From: Isohypsibius dastychi
Lineage: Eukaryota; Tardigrada; Eutardigrada; Parachela; Isohypsibiidae
Direction: 5' to 3'
Assembly: GCA_034696485.1 (NCBI GenBank)
Contig: JAQIWT010000413.1
Location: forward strand, 1-20,948
DNA length: 20,948 nt
Below, piece after piece: positions 10,178 to 18,711 of the stretch; position 1 is the stretch's first letter; every line of letters begins with the position of its first letter. The notes under the pieces were generated by a model. It searched no databases, had not been told where the DNA came from, and was given only the letters and a program-made list of their open reading frames with translations. The position numbers and the translations under genes were made by a program.

Positions 10178-10345
10178 TTAAAACTTCTCCGCCAAATTCA
10201 AATTACACCTCCAATAGACGTAACGTGCTTCTTTATACGTGGTGTCCATACGTAATACCGGCGGATATGAACGCCAAATCTTTGGCTTTTCGTTTTGTGC
10301 CAATTCTTCGCATGTAATAAGCCTGCCGAGAATCGATATTGACAT
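10178..10345 (-). CDS. Small ORF, 55 aa, unknown
   Basis: It runs from ATG (10345) to TAA with coding-like composition (CEELAQNEKPKIWRSYPP, then TTYKEARYVYWRCNLN). The 'YVYWRC' ending resembles half of a FLYWCH-type zinc finger, but the second half (downstream Cys and His-x-His) is missing. It could be a real small protein, a last exon of a spliced gene, or a relic. It overlaps a longer minus-strand frame (10395-10198) that reads less like protein. Function unknown. Confidence 0.3.
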   Translation of the reverse strand: MSISILGRLITCEELAQNEKPKIWRSYPPVLRMDTTYKEARYVYWRCNLNLAEKF

Positions 10346-10395
10346 CGTTCAAAATTGGGCAAGATTGACCGATTTTGGAGCGTTATTTTGTACAA

Positions 10396-10811
10396 GTGAA
10401 TGATGATTTATATTTTTGAAATTCGGGTAAACCGGGAACCGGGTTTTGCGAAACTATGGGACGGAAAAAGTCAAGCTGCATTGGTATCCCGTTTCCATCA
10501 CTCGGCTTTGATTTCGGCTAATTGGCTGAACGGTTGCATGAAGACATTGATTATGCTGGTCTTACCCTATAAGTCAAGCTTGACCTATTGACATATTGAC
10601 CCATTGACCTGTCGGAGTTCTAAGCACTGTTTAATGTTCACTGTTTAATCAGATTAACACAACAAAATTTGCGAAGTTGATACAACAAGCCCCTGTTATC
10701 TGGTAGGACTATCTTGCTGAATTATTCACCATAAAAGCATCTTTATGTACATGGCCAGATCTGTAATTTTAATTAAAACCAATTCAAAATCAATGAACTC
10801 AATCGGTCTGA
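10396..10811. other. No gene seen
   Basis: Only short plus-strand open stretches (10400-10591, 10745-10948) without recognisable domains occur here. The second runs into a repeat. A short run of 'tgacctattgacatattgac' type sequence at 10588-10607 is a minor local repeat. Confidence 0.5.
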
Positions 10812-11000
10812 CCCTGTTCAAAGACTTCAGTCTCCATTTTGGACAAGTGCGACAAAGACTGCACGAGACCTTGCTGGAGATGATCACTCAAGAGACAAGA
10901 TGGCAGACCATCGATCGGCCGACTGTCACCGCTGTTTTCTCATTTTGACGGAGTTTGGGAGCGGCTATTTGCATTCAGTTTATGAGTAAGATTTCGAACA
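10812..11000 (+). repeat. Direct repeat R1, copy 1
   Basis: It is a diverged direct copy of 14258-14444. Both start 'ccctgttcaaagactt.agtctcca', share 'caagtgcgacaaagac.gca' and 'gactgtca', and end in 'ttttgaacag'-like sequence. The two copies bracket 3.4 kb holding the coiled-coil gene and PrimPol. No intact ORF is present. Confidence 0.8.
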
Positions 11001-11193
11001 GTCCAGTTTTATCAGATGCGTTTGAAAATATTGGGTTCTTGTCAAACTTTTTTTGCAAACCTTGTACTAACTAGAACAAGGTTCTTCTCCGGTGGCCAAC
11101 TTCACTTGCCACAAAAGATTCTTACTGCGATCGGCATAACCACATTACTGTCTCAAAAATTACAACTTACAACTTACACTGGCGTTCAGTTCC
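10998..11193 (+). repeat. Direct repeat R2, copy 1
   Basis: It is a copy of 11361-11576, about 75-80% alike by eye, lying just downstream of the coiled-coil gene on the minus strand. It duplicates that gene's intron plus about a dozen nt of the upstream exon edge ('ggaactgaacgccagt|gtaag'). The matching acceptor AG is lost here ('actg' instead of 'acag'). It begins with a 17-nt block identical to 6197-6213 inside a helicase intron. Confidence 0.82.
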
Positions 11194-11217
11194 CTCAGCG
11201 ATGAAGATGCTCAGTTT

Positions 11218-11882
11218 TCACTGATAAACATTTAGATCGGGAAAAGGACTTCTGTGCATCGGCTTAAGAGCTCGAGATTCACATTCAGAATAAGCTGGCT
11301 TGTAGAAGTAAGTACCTCTAACAAAACTGGCCAGAATCATCGGAACTTTTTCGAGCCAAAACTGTCCAGGTTTATTAGATGCGTTTGGAAAATTTAGGTT
11401 TATGTCAAAAAATTTTTTATATACCTTGTTCCAACTAAAACAAGGCTCTTCTCCGGTGGCCAACTTGACTTGCCACGATAACTTTGTTTTGAACGAGGTT
11501 TACTCTGCCGTCGGCATAACTACATTACGGGCTCAAAAAATACAAGTTGATTACAACTTACACTGGCGTTCAGTTCCTGTTCCAAAGCTGCAAGCTTTAA
11601 CAAGAGCTGTGCTTTGGTTGGTTTTTTTGAAACGGCAGTAGCAGCCGATGCCCGGCGCTTTGTTGGTTGGTCCGATTTTCCGGCAAGCCCACCATCAATA
11701 AATTCGACTTCTCCACCTGAGTCGACACTTGCTGTTTCATCAGTTCTGCTCGGCCCAGCAACCAGTTCCGAGGTAGGTCCTCTTTTCAGCGAAAGCTCAC
11801 TCTTTCTTGAAATTGCAGCAGATCCTCCTTGCGTCACACAAATGCGACTGACGACTGCCTTTTTTCCTCCGTTTTTGCTCAT
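11218..11882 (-). CDS. Basic coiled-coil protein, 154 aa, unknown (two exons)
   Basis: Exon 1 runs 11882-11562 (ATG, 107 codons) and exon 2 runs 11361-11218 (47 codons plus stop). They are joined by a 200-nt phase-0 intron with strong donor agt|gtaagt and acceptor gacag|t. The N-terminal part is Ser/Lys-rich with nuclear-localisation-like basic clusters (SKNGGKK, KRGPTS, TKRRASA). A short heptad-like coiled coil follows near residues 91-105 (AQLLLKLAALEQELN). The tail (FWLEKVPMILASFVRG..., ends PFPDLNVYQ) has no recognised domain. The intron is duplicated downstream as R2 copy 1. By position between PrimPol and the RPA-like gene it may be an accessory replication or packaging factor, but this is inference. 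Exon 2 is less certain than exon 1. Confidence 0.5.
11361..11576 (+). repeat. Direct repeat R2, copy 2 (contains the intron)
   Basis: This copy coincides almost exactly with the intron 11362-11561 of the coiled-coil gene plus 15 nt of exon 1. Shared landmarks with copy 1 are 'agatgcgttt', 'ttcttctccggtggccaact' (one difference), 'gatcggcataac.acatta' and 'cttacactggcgttcagttcc'. Confidence 0.82.
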
Positions 11883-11951
11883 GTTATCGTTGAGAACTAT
11901 TGCATTCGATGAAGCGGAATTCGATTTGGCATTCCGTTTTCAGTTTCGGAA

Positions 11952-12067
11952 TTCTCCAAAAACACTATTGCAATTTGAAATTATGCAGATTTTCAAGATA
12001 TCGATTCAATATCTTCGGTATCTTGAGAGTCGGCATAATTCTGAATCGCAATAGCGTGTTTGGAGAA
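11952..12067. repeat. Large imperfect palindrome
   Basis: Two arms of about 58 nt meet near 12009. Left 'ttctccaaa', 'ctattgc', 'aattatgc' and 'caagatat' pair in order with right 'gatatcttga'-like, 'gcataatt', 'gcaatag' and 'tttggagaa' (12059-12067). Outer fragments continue: 'gaagcgg...tttggcattc' at 11911-11934 is echoed in inverse at 12136-12146 and 12183-12201. It lies upstream of the coiled-coil gene start. It could be a MITE-like insertion, a hairpin-forming replication or regulatory site, or an inverted duplication. Confidence 0.75.
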
Positions 12068-12256
12068 TATTCAAAGGATTTTGAAACTGCCGAATCGGTC
12101 AGGCTTGGTGTATCTTTAAATCAAGTAAGAATCCAAATGCCAAACCGATTCAGAAAAACCAGCTTTGCTGATTTTTCAAGAGAATGCCAAACTGCCGCTT
12201 CACCGGAAATGTTCCGTCAAGTTGATACGAGATTATTAAACTGGAAAGCAAGCTAA

Positions 12257-12394
12257 AAACCTCAGCAAGCAGACGATCAGCTGCATGAAAAAATGAGCTC
12301 GCTTGAATCGATCTTCATGCGCGTAGCAACACTTGACAAGTATGCAGTTAGAACTAACGCTCCGAACCCCAAGAAAAATCACAAACAACTGTGA
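12257..12394 (+). other. Short coding-like frame on the plus strand
   Basis: It is 45 codons between stops with an internal ATG at 12293 and protein-like composition (ADDQLHEKMSSLESIFMRVA). No family was recognised. It may be an exon relic from an older insertion. Evidence is weak. Confidence 0.2.
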
Positions 12395-12489
12395 AATTAA
12401 CCCACTGGAGCTCCTTGGTCGGGCGGTTCCATAAAGAGCCAAAAGGTCACAGTGATGGATTACGACAAGGTTTCGATGACGAGGACCGG

Positions 12490-12730
12490 CAATAAAGTTT
12501 CAAACCGTTTATTTGGATTGGTCGGTTGGCCCGACCCCCTAGTAGATCTAACCTTAAGCTACACCTCCCATTGACACAATATTCGAAAACAATTCAAAAC
12601 TCTGAAACCCCCCGGTCTGTTCGACCCCCACCCTCGCCTTGTCTGCCTAACTACGACGTCTACTCATACTGCCCAAATCCTATGCAGCGACGGTGAGCTG
12701 TAGGGGAAGCTGCAATATTTCAGTTGACCA
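12490..12730 (+). repeat. Dispersed repeat, second copy
   Basis: It is the partner of 6510-6760 in the same orientation. It contains a strongly C-rich middle ('cccgaccccct', then 'cgacccccaccctcgcct'). It sits between the 3' end of PrimPol and the palindrome. No coding content is seen. Confidence 0.6.
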
Positions 12731-12937
12731 CGTTGCCTGAATAGGGGGTACGCAAGTGGGCTGGCTTTTCTTATGACCTGAATTCAGAAGGTGCCGTTCT
12801 TTTCTACTTTCATCCATATCGGACATTTTCCAGTTCTAAATTTTTTAGTTACTACTGACTTCTTGGTTAAGTGAAGAACTGATGGCTCGAACGGACACTT
12901 GATTCGTCAATGCAGTAACTTTGATCTGTTGACTGAC

Positions 12938-13999
12938 TTAAATTACATTCTGCGATTTACCTTTGAGAAGTCGTTCTTTGATGTGTCTATTCAATTTCGT
13001 GAATACGGCTTTTTGGGTTTTCTTGCAGTTAGTACTAAAACACCGCTCTTCCAAATCAGCCTTCCCTCTTGTGAAAATGAAATAGATTTGATTAGAGCTG
13101 TGGTATCTTCCTGCTCGCTTGCAAAATTGCTGGACTGTATTCTTGAAAATGATAACTCCAGTGTCGGGAAAAACTTTGATGCATCGGATAAACAACGACG
13201 GCTCTTTTAAGATACAAAATTGATTGCCAATTAATCCTGCAGCTTGGTGGAGTAATGTCAGTTTGGGACTGTTAACAGAACATTCCCCCAGTTTGAGCAT
13301 TCCCGATCCGATAATCAAGCTCGCTGCAAACAGAGAATGCTCTGGCAATTCAGTGAAAACCGAACTGGTCAAATGATGGACCATGAGTTTCTCTGATTTT
13401 CCAAATTTATTGCAAGCTAACATGCGGAATTGTTGATTCCTGTTGTAGGGCAATGTGTCAATCACACTTTTATTTTTGCTCCCGTGTAATCCCGGTATCG
13501 TTTCTTTGTCAGCGGCAAACTTTTGTGCGATTGATCTCATCTGACAGAGACTCTGAATTTCGACATCAGGGCAGATAATGTGAAAACTGCACTTCGTCGT
13601 TGAGGAGGATGACAGCACTATCATGTTTTGAGCGCCGTAGTAGTCCGTGACAACTTTCAATACGCGCTGAATCACTTGTGTTTCAACGTAGTCCGTACTA
13701 TTCTCAGTGATATACTCAATATCGAAGTACAACCTGTACGATGAATGCTCCAAGAGAACTTCGTAGAAATGTGCAGTGAGGCAATATTTGAATCTGATCA
13801 TTTCGTGCATTTGTGGAACCGAAAAAATGAGAAACTTCCTTTTTCGCTCGTTGTTATATTCATATGCGAATAGCCTATCCTCTGGACGATTCTCTCGTAA
13901 TAAATGACTAATAGCCTCTGCTTGATTGTGAAACCAACAAACACGCTCAGCTTCCATGATATCAAATGAAATACAGGCTCGGGTAGCAAATATGCACAT
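12938..13999 (-). CDS. PrimPol-type primase-polymerase (AEP superfamily)
   Basis: This is a 353-aa uninterrupted ORF from ATG; a second in-frame Met at residue 15 may be the real start. All hallmarks of PrimPol (CCDC111) are visible: CWFHNQAEAI near residue 21, catalytic motif I YRLYFDIEY (D93, E95), motif II CSFHII (S138, H140), and motif III VIDTLPYNRNQQFRML (D181 with the RN..FR signature). A UL52-type zinc knuckle follows with C293, H300, C320 and C325. Its C-x6-H-x19-C-x4-C spacing equals that of vertebrate PrimPol as I recall it. Such enzymes make primers de novo and extend them with dNTPs. It is shorter than vertebrate PrimPol (about 560 aa), with compact linkers and no long C-terminal RPA-binding tail. 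Its neighbours in the same orientation include an RPA-like and a DUF3987 gene, consistent with a replication module. A possible donor near 12960 (aaag|gtaaat) could add another exon. Confidence 0.93.
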   Translation of the reverse strand: MCIFATRACISFDIMEAERVCWFHNQAEAISHLLRENRPEDRLFAYEYNNERKRKFLIFSVPQMHEMIRFKYCLTAHFYEVLLEHSSYRLYFDIEYITENSTDYVETQVIQRVLKVVTDYYGAQNMIVLSSSSTTKCSFHIICPDVEIQSLCQMRSIAQKFAADKETIPGLHGSKNKSVIDTLPYNRNQQFRMLACNKFGKSEKLMVHHLTSSVFTELPEHSLFAASLIIGSGMLKLGECSVNSPKLTLLHQAAGLIGNQFCILKEPSLFIRCIKVFPDTGVIIFKNTVQQFCKRAGRYHSSNQIYFIFTRGKADLEERCFSTNCKKTQKAVFTKLNRHIKERLLKGKSQNVI

Positions 14000-14257
14000 A
14001 TTTGGTGAATGATGGACTGGTTTGCTTGGTTACATCGATTTATGTAGCGAATGAAGATCCAAATTTATTCGCAAGTTCAAGAATCTAATTTTAGACAGAG
14101 GCTGATACGTTTCCTCCGCAAATTACAGCCCACCCCTCAGCATTTGGTTGTATGTGATAGATGTGCAAGGTGTGCTGTGAATTTTGGAGCACACGCAAAA
14201 TTATTTCTGTTTGGATTCATTCATACCTTTCCCTGCTCCGCTGTTGGAAATGCTCCA
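14000..14257. promoter_or_regulatory. Presumed upstream region of PrimPol
   Basis: No gene is convincing here: two overlapping plus-strand frames are open but featureless. By position this should hold the PrimPol promoter on the minus strand. I see no clear core element. Confidence 0.25.
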
Positions 14258-14444
14258 CCCTGTTCAAAGACTTAAGTCTCCACTGTCAACAAGTGCGACA
14301 AAGACGGCAGGAGACATTGATGGAAATTAACACTCAGAAGGGAAGAGGGCAGACAACCGATTGTGCGACTGTCAAGCTGTCTGTCTCAAGTTGATGGAGT
14401 TGGGCGCCGATTAGCTGACTGATTATGAGAAAAATTTTGAACAG
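14258..14444 (+). repeat. Direct repeat R1, copy 2
   Basis: It is the partner of 10812-11000 (see there). Both copies stop at the same 'gaacag' boundary. Copy 1 continues straight into R2 and copy 2 into unrelated sequence, so this boundary is a junction. Confidence 0.8.
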
Positions 14445-14516
14445 GCGTTTCTGGCCGGAACCCTCCAGTTATATTATGTGCTTGGTTTTTCAGCAAAAAT
14501 CAGCAACATTTTAGGG

Positions 14517-14687
14517 TTTGATAACCGAGTATATTGGCAAAACAAAGCAGCTGATCAAAGCTGAAAATAAGCGTCTGCAGCAGTATTTGGATAAGTCGAC
14601 CAAAGCATGATTGGATAAGATTATTGATGAAGAGTTAATTCAGAGGAATATGGACGTCCTGGGAGATTCACCCGATTGGACGTAGTA
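14517..14687 (+). pseudogene. Coiled-coil exon relic
   Basis: After a plausible acceptor (acattttag|ggt), the plus strand reads through a helical, charged segment (KTKQLIKAENKRLQQYLDKS). It then meets one in-frame TGA and continues (LDKIIDEELIQRNMDVLGD) to a stop. The composition is protein-like, but the stop and lack of a start suggest a broken exon. No family was recognised. Confidence 0.3.
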
Positions 14688-14923
14688 CGTACTTGCTTCC
14701 TATAAGTTTTCCTTCAAGGTTGCGCATAATTTCCTCGGAGTGATTTTTTGAGAAATAACGACATTAACTTAATGCAGAATGCAAATTGCAGTCCAAATTC
14801 CAGTAATTTTTTCTTATTACAGAAGTGATACAACGCAGGATAGCCAAGTACCAAGTACACCAAGCCGAGTACACATGCCAAGTACACATAGCACGCTGTA
14901 TGATCTCAAGATGATGGTTAGAT

Positions 14924-17244
14924 TCATTTATTGAATGTTCTGTGGTGTCGACCATTGTTGGGTCGTCCCTTTGGGACCACTGCTCCTGCTGCGTTCAGAT
15001 AGAAAAGTTCGTTCCTGTGAATCCTTACGTTGTCTTCTCCAATCTGGACGCGTGACACTCGCTTTTTTGACGAAGAAATTTTGGGACAGATTTTGTGAAC
15101 CGTTTCAAGGGGCTGTATATTCGGTATTTTACCAGCCAGAAAATAATCCTGGACAGTCTCAAGGCAGGACTTGATGGAACAGAATTGAGCTGCTCCGAAT
15201 GAAGAGGCAGTCGATGCAATTGTCTTGCATACATCAGATGACGCTGCGAAGCGTTGCCCTAATTTAGAATAGGTATGCTTGTGAGGAAAATCTGGAGTTG
15301 TCGTAATTTTGAGGCTGAGCTCATCGTGGTCAATCCCACTGCCGAGCACATTTTCGTCGCTCTTGCACTCATCGAACATCTCTTCATCGGTTAGACCTCT
15401 GACTGCTGCTCTCATTATGCATAATGGTACGTCCATTGTACAGTTTTCCATAGACGTCCTTCTATGCCATTTTTGCAAGTTGTCACGAATGTCAAATAAA
15501 CTCAAGCCTAGATTTTCTCTGACTTTCATGATATGGCGGCAGGTCAAACCGAATGAGCAGTTGATATAACAGGAACAATCGAACGAATCCTCAAACAGAA
15601 AAACAACGTACGATGCTCCCACCCTCAATTCGACGTCCCAGTCGACTTCAGAAGTTCTCGTGACCACAAGATCCTGGCTTACGAATTGTTCGCATTGTTT
15701 GTTGATGATCTGACAGGCAAATCTGGTGAGAATTTTACCAGATTCTGCAGCGACAATAGGTAACGCTGCACCGTGGATCACAAGATTCTTCCCTTCATTG
15801 ACATAATCCTGATAATTTCCCAGCACAGCCTTGTAACTCAGCATTTCTAAAATAATCTCAACGCATTCTCCGAGATGATATTTTTTTCCACAGCTTGCAC
15901 CATTAGCTCTCATTGCCAGTTTCAAGAACAAGAAAAATCGTTCGATACGATTTGTTGTGATGTTGCCAAAAGTTCGCATATGTGAGCGAAAAGCCATTAC
16001 CCACTGTTGTTTGATGGGCATCCAGTTCTTGTTATAGTAGCTAAAAAATTCTTCCGATGACTGTATTCCAAGCTGTATCTCGTTGGCGAAATAGGTATCC
16101 TGATCGTGGGAGTAAAGCACTTTTCTGAAACATGAAAGTACTTCTTGTTTTTCATCACTGGAACAGCGCTCTTTAGCAATTCGAGTTTTCACAGCCTTTA
16201 TAACGTGGAACGCGCACAGTAAAATCTCTGTTTGTGCAAACGCTTCTTGAAGTATTTGGAGCTGTGTGAAGTCTTTGTCGACAAATATTGCACATACGGA
16301 CGCCCATGTATCGTTATTTTCTTTAAACTTTTCAAAAAAAGAACCCAAAATCATGGAAGTTTCTCTCCTCATAAATCCAAGTGCATACGGAATGCCGAAA
16401 CCGTTTTGATCCTGCCCGAGTATACTACGGCAATTTCAGTATTAATACAGACAAGTTTTGGTGAAATAAATTTGTACCAGTAGAGCGAGAAGTTCTCAAT
16501 ATTGATTCTGTATGTGCTGTCGATAAATAACACTTCTCCGTGCTTGACAAAATCTGCTTTCATCTTGCTTGTTTGTAAGAACAAGAGTTGGAGCTGTCCA
16601 TTTGCATTATTTTTGTCGATAATGATAGTGCATCCGCTATCTTTCTTCTTGTGGTTTCTCAAAATTTCCAACAGATGATCTTCGTGAGACTTCTCACAGC
16701 CGCCTGATTTTCTGAAGCGTGCCGATAAATTGTAGATGTCTTTAGTTGTGATTAGCCCTGGCATTTTCGATCTGGTGCGTAACAGATTGAGATGTGTGGA
16801 AATCTTTCTAACTGGTGTACCCAGTTTCATCAAATGAAGACATTCGTCTTTTTCACCAGAAGACATCGCTCGATTTTCCGGGTAAAAAGCAGCGATATGT
16901 AGTGCAACTGTATGGCCCCTGTGCTCACAAATACGGCTCATCTCCATCAGGTACATTCGATTACCTCGAAGCTTCAGAACCAATATCACCGGACATCCAG
17001 TTTTGATTGTGCTCTGAAATTTGCGTTTTTGATTTTTTTCTGAAGTTTTCGTATTTTTGTAATTTCCTCCATGTTTGCATCTCATCCTGAGGGATGAATT
17101 CGGAAAGATGTCATGTTGAGGATGTGAATGTGCAGTACGTGGCTGTCCAGAGGGTATAATGAACAACTGGCCACTTGCAATGCCAAAAGCACGAACCGCA
17201 ATTAGCGCTTCTTTCTGCGAGCTGAACCACTGGCCAACTTTCAT
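14924..17244 (-). CDS. MULE-type transposase with FAR1-like and SWIM zinc domains
   Basis: Exon 1 (17244-16478) and exon 2 (16424-14924) are joined by a 53-nt intron (gtacaa...gccgtag) that restores the conserved FSLY|CILGQDQNGFGIPYAL segment and yields 755 aa. Without splicing the gene looks like two ORFs overlapping by ATGA. Domains: an N-terminal FAR1/WRKY-GCM1-like zinc region (C56, C84, then ICEHRGH at 105-111); the DDE catalytic core with D242 (FIDSTY), D305 (FVDKD), the LLCAFH motif near 324-329 and E417 (TTNRIERF); and a C-terminal SWIM finger C539-x-C541...C551-x-H553. All key residues are present, so it is probably functional or recently so. It should bind the element ends and catalyse excision and insertion in the nucleus. 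Start: first ATG (MKVGQW). It is the 5'-most gene of the same-strand series. It could also be a domesticated ZSWIM/FAR1-type regulator, but the intact DDE triad favours a transposase. Confidence 0.94.
16425..16477 (-). other. 53-nt intron in the transposase gene
   Basis: It is a GT-AG intron with donor ctg|gtacaa, an 'attaatactgaaat' branch-like sequence and acceptor gtag|t. Its removal puts the two halves in one frame and removes 18 residues or so that have no counterpart in MULE proteins. Its size matches the 53-nt intron in the RPA-like gene. Confidence 0.85.
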
Positions 17245-17861
17245 TGTAAAAGATGCAAACAATCAGGCACGATGAATTAGACAAACCCATATGAATTTGC
17301 ATCAGGTCATGATACGTTACTGCCAGGCAACCAGCAACTGATCAAGCATAAACCGCTACCGATATTCCAAATAGCACTGTGGCTCGAGGTCAGCCTCAGA
17401 GAGCAACCATATCACGTGACGAAATTTTGTTGGTCAATAAAGACCAACAAGTGACAACTGAGGACCACGCTACACTTCAGATTATACTGCCCCTTGAGAC
17501 GAATAACGATAATCACGCGTCCAGTTCGAAAAAAACAACGAACCGATAAACAGAAACGAACTTTTTCATCTGGCTGTGGCAGAAACAGTTGTCTCAGAAG
17601 GTCGCACCAATAACGGTCGACACAACAAGAGATTAACAGATGAACCTTAATTTGTCGAATTCAACGGAGAAAAATCGCAAATAAATTTGCAGCTTTCAAC
17701 TTTTGTCCAGATATCACGACATGTTTTTCGGCCCGAAATTTGAGATCCTTTTAGAAAGAAGTTAGTTTTCCAGTCGGCAGATAAGAAAATAAAACAACGA
17801 TCTGTAACTTGGAAAGAAAAGATGTATCGAAACCACTGTGTTCAAACTCGTACTTAAGTAT
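17245..17861. promoter_or_regulatory. Upstream region of the transposase gene
   Basis: No ORF of note occurs here. A perfect 9-bp inverted repeat with a 6-nt loop lies at 17427-17450 (ttgttggtc/gaccaacaa). By position the region holds the transposase promoter and possibly the element's end, but I cannot point to a TATA box or a terminal inverted repeat with confidence. Confidence 0.35.
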
Positions 17862-17952
17862 CGAGATCGAGTTCACCAGTTCACCGGTTCGCGATGAAAA
17901 AGCATGAAATCGAAACGAGCATGCTTTGACTCGTATCAAAGATCAAGTTCAC
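17862..17952 (-). repeat. Inverted copies of the left-array motif
   Basis: On the minus strand this region reads 'gaaccggtgaactggtgaac', then 'tcgatct', and farther right 'gtgaacttgatctttgata'. These match the theme of the 3786-4335 array, in opposite orientation and on the opposite side of the gene block. They are candidate subterminal repeats of a transposon. Confidence 0.6.
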
Positions 17953-18711
17953 AATTTCCCATGCTCGAGGTAAGATAGATCACGATAGATCACTTCACTT
18001 TGCGTCAAAATTTTCTGCATCAATAATTCCACATTAGCTTTCGGAAACAATCGCCAAGTCTCAAGAAAAGGGGCCCTCCCCGACCCCAGGGAGAAATATA
18101 ACCAAGGAGGGTAACAAAAAAAAAACACTTGATATTCACTTTTCTGAAGTATTCTGGCGCAAAGGACTGTCTGATACCCAAACATGACTTGTCTTGCAAT
18201 ATTCTGAGTGTGATGAGACAAAACATGATAACCCCCAAAAACTCACCCAGGAAGACACTACGGAGAAAATAAGCATGATTCACTCTAGTAATCCCTCCTC
18301 GTTATTTCCTCTAAGCTCACTTCAGCATTCGCCATTTTTTAAAGGATTAAAAAGACAGGTAAAAACACGAGTCAGATTACTTTATAATAATTATCTCACA
18401 GTCACTGGTCTCGATCTACTGTAGAAAATACAAATGTTTCGAACGGAGAACTTGTGAGGAGATATGTCCTGAAATTGTAGGAGTTATTTTGAGGAGATAT
18501 GGTCAGAGGTTATATGTCCATGAGGAGGAGGAGATCTCGTACTGAAGAGGAGGAGGAGGAAGAGGAGGAGGATGTGAGGGAGCAGTTCGCTCACAAGTAG
18601 ATATATACCTAGCCGGTTACACAACAATTATTGCGGGTGCTGGCAAAACGGTACTAATAAGCTGATTTATCGAAATCGGTTATAGCAATGTTTTTTTATC
18701 TCAACTGGTAA
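17953..18711. other. No recognised gene
   Basis: Overlapping minus-strand frames (17949-18221, 18020-18283) and a plus-strand frame (18194-18424) are open but show no domain. Positions 18526-18577 are a purine-rich GAG/GGA tract typical of simple sequence. Nothing else is supported. Confidence 0.5.

Noticed and set aside
11614-12054. 146-codon plus-strand ORF
   Set aside because: It lies antisense to exon 1 of the coiled-coil gene and runs into the palindrome; it opens with ATG but has no domain, while the minus strand has a start, a coiled coil and a strong splice donor.
12899-13210. Plus-strand ORF of 103 codons
   Set aside because: It is antisense to the zinc-knuckle end of PrimPol, which has clear homology; shadow.
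14764-14955. 63-codon minus-strand ORF next to the transposase 3' end
   Set aside because: It overlaps the end of the transposase in another frame, has no domain, and contains a local 'caagtac' repeat.
4611-17244. Helitron, because of the RPA-like gene
   Set aside because: No HUH Rep domain or Pif1-type helicase is present, and the recombinase is a DDE MULE transposase.
4611-17244. Polinton/Maverick or integrated large DNA virus
   Set aside because: No family B polymerase, retroviral-type integrase, adenain-like protease, packaging ATPase or capsid gene was recognised, and the genes are intron-rich.
17245-17262. Transposase start at 17262
   Set aside because: That codon is TTG; the first ATG is at 17244.
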